Source: JAKOUY01 sp037045185 (lineage in GTDB: Bacteria > Actinomycetota > Acidimicrobiia > Acidimicrobiales > Ilumatobacteraceae). From it: 64,000 nucleotides of DNA. Position numbers and translations under genes: made by a program. Positions within the stretch are counted from its first letter, which is position 1; each line of letters begins with the position of its first letter. The DNA lies in NCBI GenBank assembly GCA_037045185.1, contig JBAOHQ010000008.1, positions 496,001-560,000 of the forward strand, in the 5' to 3' direction. This document shows positions 58,412-64,000 of this stretch, in pieces. Below the pieces are notes generated by a model that ran no database searches, was not told the origin of the DNA, and worked only from the letters and a program-made list of their open reading frames with translations.

Positions 58412-59056
58412 CTACGTCGGGCAGGTACCGAGTTGCCCCTTGACGACCACCTCGCCGGACGAGCCTTGGAGCGCATCGGTGGGCCCGGCGGCGACCTCAC
58501 GGGTCACGGTGATGATCGGATAGTCCGTCAGCGAGACACCCACCCAGCCCACGGCGTCGGAGAGGTCGTGGAACGTGCCGGCGGGCACGAGGTGATTGCC
58601 ACCGCAGTTCTTGACCCACATCTGGTAGAACTCGCTGCCCTCCCGGCGCGGCAGGCCGGGGACGCGAACGGCAATCCGCACCCCCGAGGTGAACGGGGTG
58701 ACCGTGACACTGCCGCTCGCCGCCGGCGCCAGATCGGTGCCGGTCATCACCAGGTCGGCAGCCGGGCCGGCTGCGGCCGGCGTGGACGAGTTGTCACGAG
58801 TCACGGCGACCGCCACCAGCGATGCCGCGGCCGCGCCGGCGAGCACCCCCAGCCCCACTGACTGCCACCGCCGCCGAGACGGCCGAGCCATCGGGGCGAA
58901 CCGGCCACGTTCGCCCCGGATCGCGTCGAGGACCTCCGATTCCAGGTGAGCCGGCGGGTCGGACCACGTCGCGCCATCGGCCAGCAGGGCGTCCACCGTC
59001 GCCAGCAGGGCGCGCTCATCGGCGGTCAGGTCCGCCAGATCGTTGTTGTCATCCAC
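58412..59056 (-). CDS. Anti-sigma factor, RskA-like
   Basis: A 214-residue single-pass membrane protein. The N-terminal cytosolic part (LADLTADERALLATVDALLADG) would bind sigma. One helix lies at about 69-88 (VGLGVLAGAAAASLVAVAV). The outer domain contains VTPFTSGVRIAVRVPGLPRREGSEFYQMWVKNCGG, which resembles the RskA extracytoplasmic fold. The two outer Cys (KNCGG, GTCPT) could form a disulfide. No zinc-type HxxxCxxC motif is seen. It lies 61 bases downstream of the ECF sigma gene, the usual arrangement. Confidence 0.83.
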   Translation of the reverse strand: MDDNNDLADLTADERALLATVDALLADGATWSDPPAHLESEVLDAIRGERGRFAPMARPSRRRWQSVGLGVLAGAAAASLVAVAVTRDNSSTPAAAGPAADLVMTGTDLAPAASGSVTVTPFTSGVRIAVRVPGLPRREGSEFYQMWVKNCGGNHLVPAGTFHDLSDAVGWVGVSLTDYPIITVTREVAAGPTDALQGSSGEVVVKGQLGTCPT

Positions 59057-59117
59057 GTCGGTTCACCTCCCCTCGCGCCAGGGGTTATGAGAGGTACGTC
59101 GCCGCCACGCACCCGGT

Positions 59118-59681
59118 TCACATGTCCACCTCACGCAGGTAGCGCAGGCGCGAGGCCAGCGAGCGGTGGGCACGGAACGATCGGGACTTCACGGTACCGA
59201 GGGCAATACCCAACCGCTCGGCGATCTCGACGTGGGTCAAGCCGTCGAGGTGCTGGAGGCGTACGACCTCACGCTCGTCGGGCGCCAGGGCGTCGATGGC
59301 CAGGCGGACCTGGGCGGCCTCCCAGGCCTGGGCCTCGTTGGGTGGCAGGGTGACCAGGGCGGCGTCGCCGGGGTTGGCGTCGTCCAGGCGGGTGGCGGGT
59401 CGGCGGGCCTCCCTGCGGTAGATGTCGATCGCCACCCGCCGGGCGATCGTCGCCATCCACGGGCCGAGGTCACGATCGCCGTCGAATGCCGACGCCGACC
59501 GCCAGGCCTGCAGGAACGTCTGCTGGGTCGCCTCATCGGCCAGTGACCCGTCATGGAGGATCCGCCGGGCAACCGAGTGGACCATGCCGCTGTACGCCCG
59601 GTACACCGCGGCGACCGCCTGCTCGTCCCCCGAGCGGAACCGGGCAACGACGTCCCGGTCGACGGTGGCGAGCTGCGGCAC
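59118..59681 (-). CDS. ECF RNA polymerase sigma factor
   Basis: A 187-residue group IV sigma factor. Region 2: VAAVYRAYSGMVHSVARRILHD then DEATQQTFLQAWRSASAFDG and GPWMATIARRVAIDIYRREAR (residues 22-95). Region 4: LAPDEREVVRLQHLDGLTHVEIAERLGIALGTVKSRSFRAHRSLASRL (residues 134-180). No extra C-terminal domain. Start GTG 59681 (VPQLATVDRD); the frame is open further upstream without family similarity. It probably works with the downstream RskA-like anti-sigma factor. The 240 bases between it and the tRNA gene show nothing I can name. Confidence 0.92.
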   Translation of the reverse strand: MPQLATVDRDVVARFRSGDEQAVAAVYRAYSGMVHSVARRILHDGSLADEATQQTFLQAWRSASAFDGDRDLGPWMATIARRVAIDIYRREARRPATRLDDANPGDAALVTLPPNEAQAWEAAQVRLAIDALAPDEREVVRLQHLDGLTHVEIAERLGIALGTVKSRSFRAHRSLASRLRYLREVDM

Positions 59682-59919
59682 GCCGCCATCGTAGGGCGTC
59701 ACCCGGCCATGATCCGGCTTTGGAGGATGCGCTGCCACCAGCGTCCGAGCCGGCGGCGGAGAGCAGACCACGGCGTCCTTGCCTCCGTCCGCAGGATGAC
59801 GGACCAGCAAGCTGGCCGACGATCTCGATCGCTGCGCCCGTCGGGATGGGCTGACGGTCGATGATGCTGCTGTCGTCGAGCACGTTGAACGTCGAGGAGG
59901 CCGACCATGAGTGCTGAGC

Positions 59920-59996
59920 TGGTGGGCGTGGCGGGATTCGAACCCGAGACCTCTACCGTGTCATGGTAGCGCTCTAACCAACTGAGCTACACGCCC
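59920..59996 (-). tRNA. tRNA-Val (anticodon GAC)
   Basis: The minus strand folds as a tRNA. Acceptor GGGCGTG/CACGCCC, D arm GCTCAGTTGGTTAGAGC, anticodon stem CTACC/GGTAG with loop ATGACAC. Anticodon GAC is at 59962-59960. The T arm has TTCGAAT in its loop. Discriminator A is at 59923 and an encoded CCA at 59922-59920. The T stem has one mismatched outer pair. GAC reads GUC, a preferred valine codon in high-GC genomes. Its 3' end points towards the ECF sigma gene; hemW lies 24 bases upstream. Confidence 0.95.
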
Positions 59997-60020
59997 GTGT
60001 AGCGGCCGACAGGCTACCAG

Positions 60021-61074
60021 TCAGCGCAGTCGCAGGGACACCTCGTTGGCCAACAGCCGACCCCGGCGGGTGAGCCGGACAGCGGTCGCCGTCAGTGACC
60101 ACCAGGTCGTCCAATCCGTCGGTGTCGAGGGCGCCACTGGGCACGCCGTCGGCCAGGCGGAGCTGCAGTTGGAGGCCCTCGATGCGCCGGGTGTCGGCGT
60201 CGAGCACCTCTCCGGAGGCCTCGGTGGACTCCCCGGCCTCGACGGCGGCGATGTACCGCTCGGGCGTGCGCACGTTCCACCACCGCCGGCCGTCACGATG
60301 GCTGTGGGCAGCGGACCCGACGCCGAGGTAGTCACCCTGACGCCAGTACAGCAGGTTGTGCCGGCACTCGTGGCCGGGCCGCGCCCAGTTGCTGACCTCG
60401 TAGTTCACCAGCCCGGCGGCGCTGAGCACCTCGTCGGCCAGTTCGTACTTGTCGGCCAGATCGTCGTCGTCGGGATGACGGGCCAGATCGGCGGCCAGTG
60501 GGGTCCCGGCCTCCACGGTCAGGGCGTAGGCCGACACGTGCGGGGGGTCGAGGGCGACGACGGCCGCCAGCGTCGACCGCCAGTCGTCGAGCGACTCGCC
60601 CGCCGCCCCGTAGATGACGTCGAGGTTGAACGTGGGGATGGCCGCGGCCCGCACCGAGGCCACGGCGCCCACCACGTTGGCCGGCGTGTGCGTGCGCACC
60701 AGGCCGGCCAGGACGTGGGGCACCGCAGACTGCACACCCAGGCTGATCCGGTTCACGCCAGCGTTGGCATATGCGGCCATCAACGCGTCGGTGACGTCGT
60801 CGGGGTTGCACTCCACGGTGATCTCGGCGGCGCCCGTGGTGGGAATGGCGGCGATCACCGCGCCCAGCGCCGCGCCATCCACCCGCGACGGGGTTCCACC
60901 GCCGACGAACACGCTGGTGACCGGCTGGCTCACCGAGCGGCCGATGTCGCAGGCAAGCGCGGCCAGGTAGCGATCGGTGAGGTGATCGCGGTCGGTCCAG
61001 GTGGCGAACGCGCAGTAGTCACAGCGGTGACGGCAGAACGGGATGTGCACGTACACCCCGAAGGGTTGGATCAC
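60021..61074 (-). CDS. hemW: Radical SAM heme chaperone HemW-like protein (one +1 frame break)
   Basis: Radical SAM protein of the HemN/HemW family. FGVYVHIPFCRHRCDYCAFATW near residue 5 holds the CxxxCxxC cluster. GGGTPSRVDGAAL, EITVECNPDDVTDALM, GVNRISLGVQSAV and NLDVIYGAAGESLDDW follow in family order. HNLLYWRQGDYLGVGSAAHS lies near 270. The C-terminus continues one base out of phase: VRLTRRGRLLANEVSLRLR, stop at 60021. The break fits an extra T at 60081 after CGC: GDR|VRLTRRG. About 350 residues. It lacks the extra N-terminal motif of true HemN oxidases. GTG start 61074 overlaps the bldD stop (GTGA). Confidence 0.9.
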
Positions 61075-61590
61075 CCGGTAGGGCCCTCCGGGCGGTACAC
61101 CAGGTCGAGCGCCTCGAGCCGAGGACCCACCTCGTCGACGGGGACGTCGAGCATCGCCGCGATCGCCCGGGCCTCGTCGGCACGCACCGTGATCACCTTG
61201 CCGTTGTAGTCCTGGCGCTGCACCTGGATCATTCGCAGCAGGCGCGCCACGGTGTCGAACGGGGCCTCGCGATGCTTGGAGAGCTTCACCAGGTCGATGG
61301 CCAGCTTCGCGCGGCCGGGCGCCATCGACATCGGACACCGGGGTGTCGTCCATCGGCAGCAACTGGCGGACCGGCACCGAGTAGAACGCCGCCAGGCGGG
61401 CCAGGCGAGGCACCGAGACGGCCCGCTCGCCACGCTCGTAGGCACCCAGCACCGACGCCTTGAACTCCTCGTTCGAGGCAGCCTCGACGTCCTGCAACGA
61501 CATCCGCTTCTGGCGGCGGATCACTCGCAGCCGGTCACCGACTTTGATGGTGTAGGGAGATGGTGTGTCCTCCGACTCGTCATCGCTCAC
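61071..61590 (-). CDS. bldD: BldD-like transcriptional regulator (one +1 frame break)
   Basis: BldD is the c-di-GMP-responsive developmental repressor of actinobacteria. The N-terminal helix-turn-helix is present: VGDRLRVIRRQKRMSLQDVE, then ASVLGAYERGERAVSVPRLARL and FYSVPVRQLLP. The C-terminal domain continues out of phase: KLAIDLVKLSKHREAPFDTVARLLRMIQVQ, RQDYNGKVITVRADE, and EVGPRLEALDLVYRP. The break fits an extra G at 61308 directly after CGC: RPR|KLAIDL. The c-di-GMP signature RxD-X8-RxxD appears as RQD-YNGKVITV-RADE, with a final Glu for Asp. Repaired length is about 172 residues. GTG start 61590. Coupled to hemW. Confidence 0.87.
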
Positions 61591-61650
61591 GTCGTTCGCC
61601 CTCCTGAACAGCACGACCAGCGTACCACGCAGCGTCAACCGGCACGTGAC

Positions 61651-62322
61651 TCAGGGTGCTGCGGTAACGCACACGGCGGCGGCGATCGCCGCAGTTTCCA
61701 CGCGCAGGATGTGACGGGCCAGTCGCACTCGGCGAGGGACGAGAGCTCGCTCGCGATCGGAGAACCCGCCCTCGGGGCCGACGATCACGCAGGAGTACGG
61801 CCCGCTCGGCGTCTCCCCATCGGGCTCGGCCAGACACACGTCCGGGTACCGGGCGAGGATCCCGGCCACGTCCCAACCGACGCGCACGGCGGGCAGCCAC
61901 ACCCGCCGGCTCTGCGAGGCCGCCGCACGGGCGATCGTCGTCAGCCGCTGCGTCTGGCGGCCGGCTCGCTCGGCGTCCCAGCGGACCACACCGCGGTCGG
62001 TGGCCGCCAGGATGATCTCGGTGACGCCCAGTTCGGTGAGCTTCTGGACGACCAGGTCGACCCGCTCCCCCTTGGGGATGGCGACGGCCACCCTCGCCGG
62101 CGGCAACGGCGGTTCGCCAGCGCGCTCGCCGGCGCGCTCCAACCCCCCGGCCAGCAGGTGCGCCGGCATCCAGTGACCGGCCCCGTCGCTGACCGTCACG
62201 GTCTGGTCGTGGCGCACCCGCAGGACTCGCCGCAGGTGGTGCTCGTCGGCCGGCTGGAGACGCGGGTCCTCGAGCGACTCGACGAACACATGCGCCGCGC
62301 TGGAACGCAGCACCGGGTTCAC
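61651..62322 (-). CDS. rsmE: 16S rRNA m3U1498 methyltransferase RsmE
   Basis: SPOUT methyltransferase for U1498 of 16S rRNA. 223 residues. N-terminal PUA-like domain: HVFVESLEDPRLQPADEHHLRRVLRVRHDQTVTVSDG spans residues 11-47. SPOUT knot: VAIPKGERVDLVVQKLTELGV near 80, QSRRVWLPAV near 135, VIVGPEGGFSDRERALV near 173 and LARHILRVETAAIAAAV near 198. GTG start overlaps the dnaJ stop by 4 bases; dnaJ-rsmE adjacency is common. Frame intact. Confidence 0.94.
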   Translation of the reverse strand: MNPVLRSSAAHVFVESLEDPRLQPADEHHLRRVLRVRHDQTVTVSDGAGHWMPAHLLAGGLERAGERAGEPPLPPARVAVAIPKGERVDLVVQKLTELGVTEIILAATDRGVVRWDAERAGRQTQRLTTIARAAASQSRRVWLPAVRVGWDVAGILARYPDVCLAEPDGETPSGPYSCVIVGPEGGFSDRERALVPRRVRLARHILRVETAAIAAAVCVTAAP

Positions 62323-63438
62323 TGGAACGCGGACTTGATCCGCTTGAACAACCCCTGATCGGCGGCGCCGACGTGCTCACCACGCAGCTTGGCCAGTTGC
62401 CGGTAGAGGTCTGCTTCCTGCTCGGTGAGCTTCACCGGAACGGCGACATCGACAGCGCACGCGCAGATCACCGCGGCCCCTGCCACGCAGATGCTGGACG
62501 CCGCGGTTGCGGAACACCGTCTCCTTGCCGGCCTGGGTCCCAGCGGCCACGTCGATGTCCACCTCGCCGTCGAAGGTCTCCAGGCGCACCACGGTGCCCA
62601 GCGCCGCCTGGGCCGGCGAGATCGGGATGACGGCGACGAGGTCGTCACCGTCGCGCTGGAACTGCCCGTCGTCGAGCACCCGGACATGGACGTACAGATC
62701 GCCGGCGCCGCCACCGCGGGGCCCGACTGCGCCGCGGCCGGTGAGACGCAGCGTCGAGCCGGTGTCCACACCGGCCGGAACGTCCACCTGGTAGGTGGTC
62801 TCGCGGGACTGGCGTCCCTCGCCGTTGCACGCCGGGCACGGGGTGACCACGACCTTGCCGTGACCGTTGCACCGCGGGCACATGGTGGCGGTGACCATCT
62901 GACCGAGCAGGCTCTGGCGCATCCGCTGGATCTGGCCGCGGCCGTTGCAGTCGGAGCAGGTGACGGGTTGAGTGCCGTGGCCGGCGCCGCTGCCATGGCA
63001 CTCGTCGCAGGTGGCTGCCGTGCGGACCTGAACCGGGACCGTGCTGCCGAACACGGCCTGCTCCAGCGAGATGTTGACGATGGCTTCAAGGTCCTGACCG
63101 CGCGGCGGGCCGCCGGCCGAGGCTCGGCCACCGCCGCCGAAGGGGTTCGAACCACCGAAGAAGGCGTCGAACAGGTCACCGAGCCCACCGCCGAACGCGT
63201 CCCCGGCGCCGCCACCGCCGGTGACCCCAGACTCACCGAAGCGGTCATCACGCGCCCGCGCCTGCGGGTCGCCCAGCACCTCGTAGGCCTTGGCCACCTG
63301 CTTGAAACGCTCCTCGGCGGCGCTGTCGCCGGGGTTGGCGTCGGGGTGCAGCTGGCGAGCCAGGCGGCGGTACGCCTTCTTGATCTCCTCGGCTGTCGCC
63401 TGGCGGGACACGCCGAGCAGCTCGTAGTAGTCGGCCAT
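62319..63438 (-). CDS. dnaJ: Chaperone DnaJ (one +1 frame break)
   Basis: Hsp40 co-chaperone of DnaK. J domain: YYELLGVSRQATAEEIKKAYRRLARQLHPDANPGD, HPD near 31. The G/F-rich region lies at about 75-110. Four zinc repeats: CDECHGSG, CSDCNGRG, CPRCNGHG and CPACNGEG (about 145-210). Substrate-binding domain: DVPAGVDTGSTLRLTGRG onward. After a break the end reads VDVAVPVKLTEQEADLYRQL to LFKRIKSAFQ, stop at 62319. The break fits an extra T at 62454 directly after CGC: RVR|VDVAVPVKL. About 373 residues. It lies just downstream of hrcA, giving the hrcA-dnaJ-rsmE order. Confidence 0.95.
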
Positions 63439-63440
63439 GG

Positions 63441-64000
63441 TCAGGAACCGTCTCCCAATCGTCGCGCCAGGCGGCTGCTGACCGTTTGCACGGTGGCCAT
63501 CGCCTGCGGGTAGTTCATGCGCGTCGGCCCGAGGACACCGACGGAGCCGATCTGCTCACCGTCGACCACCACGGGAGCGACGATCACCGAGCAGGCGGCC
63601 AGCGGCTCGACACCGTGCTCGGCGCCGATGGCCACGACGAGGCCGCGATCCACCATGTCCCGGACCAGGGAGACCACGACGTACTGCTCCTCCAGCGCCT
63701 GCAACACGCTGCGCATGGTGTGCGCGGCGTCGAAGGCGCCGGCCATCGACGAGGCGCCACCGACGAACACCGGCTCGTCGGAGGTCGCCGTGCGCAACGC
63801 CGCCGCGGCGCTGTCGCACAGCGCGTCCAGCGCGGCGTCCCCGGTCGGCGGGACGTGTACCTGCTCCAGGGTGTGGCCCACCAGGGCATGGGCCAGGTGC
63901 GCCGACGCCGCCGCCAGGCGAGTATCGGAGATTCGCCCGGACAGCTCCAACGGCTGGTTCTCCACGCTGCCGTTGCTCAACACGGTGACCAGCACGGCGT
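63441..64000 (-). CDS. hrcA: Heat-inducible transcription repressor HrcA, C-terminal part (runs off right edge)
   Basis: HrcA represses heat-shock operons by binding CIRCE elements. The visible C-terminal 186 or so residues show the GAF-like effector domain: LVTVLSNGSVENQPLELSGRIS, later RDMVDRGLVVAIGAEHGVEPLAACSVIVAPV, and the near-terminal signature GSVGVLGPTRMNYPQAMATVQTVSSRLARRL. The 5' part lies beyond base 64000. It is 2 bases upstream of dnaJ on the same strand. No CIRCE element is visible within this window. Confidence 0.93.
   Translation of the reverse strand, partial: AVLVTVLSNGSVENQPLELSGRISDTRLAAASAHLAHALVGHTLEQVHVPPTGDAALDALCDSAAAALRTATSDEPVFVGGASSMAGAFDAAHTMRSVLQALEEQYVVVSLVRDMVDRGLVVAIGAEHGVEPLAACSVIVAPVVVDGEQIGSVGVLGPTRMNYPQAMATVQTVSSRLARRLGDGS

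Noticed and set aside
59974..61638. A BldD-HemW fusion protein
   Set aside because: The apparent fusion results from a +1 break inside bldD. The BldD C-terminal domain and stop are in the neighbouring frame, and hemW starts at GTG 61074.

Overview
The window is high-GC, densely coded bacterial chromosome. BldD, DUF3151, a GuaB1-type IMPDH paralogue, mitochondrial-type aconitase, a DesA-like ferritin-fold desaturase, actinobacterial xylose isomerase and many 4-base ATGA/GTGA gene overlaps point to an actinobacterium, most likely an Acidimicrobiia-like lineage (inference; no 16S gene is present). I see no prophage, IS element, CRISPR array or integrase. This looks like core chromosome cut at both ends: aroC is truncated at the left edge and hrcA at the right edge.

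Layout. 1-5.5 kb: a minus-strand, translationally coupled run alaS-ruvX-mltG-aroE, then aroC. 5.6-7.3 kb: a Cys-rich unknown protein coupled to the AzlCD amino-acid exporter. 7.3-20.2 kb: typA, RNase D, a DUF3151 protein, pyruvate kinase divergent from an M18 aminopeptidase, guaB1-cmk-plsC, Sua5 and a J-domain protein. 20.2-24.6 kb: xylAB and an ABC-2 exporter. 24.8-29.9 kb: a complete branched-chain amino-acid ABC importer, livKHMGF. 30-36 kb: ctaA, a lipocalin-like protein with a TetR-NTF2 fusion, methyltransferase, enoyl-CoA hydratase and nitroreductase. 36-44.9 kb: a GntR regulator divergent from aconitase, then lipid enzymes (desaturase, two acyltransferases, a DUF1295 membrane reductase, a methyltransferase). 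45-55.8 kb: a candidate 6C-like small RNA, a LysR gene with a carboxyltransferase, citrate synthase, a two-component system coupled to a molybdopterin enzyme, quinone oxidoreductase and isocitrate dehydrogenase. 56-64 kb: acyl-CoA dehydrogenase, a metallo-beta-lactamase-fold enzyme, an ECF sigma/anti-sigma pair, tRNA-Val(GAC), hemW, bldD, rsmE, dnaJ and hrcA.

Three TCA-cycle enzymes lie in the window (gltA, acn, icd). The acn and icd upstream regions share an ACTTGT-N5-ACTTGT motif, and the GntR gene sits divergently next to acn, so a local TCA regulon is plausible.

The most striking feature is 25 reading-frame breaks in 17 otherwise well-conserved genes, several of them housekeeping (typA, icd, dnaJ, hemW). 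Every break is +1 in the direction of translation, on both strands. About 16 can be placed exactly after an in-frame CGN arginine codon without disturbing conserved residues. One-base insertion errors in the assembly are the default explanation. The uniform sign and the arginine-codon association make a recoding explanation worth testing. Broken genes are annotated over their full span, with the break positions given.
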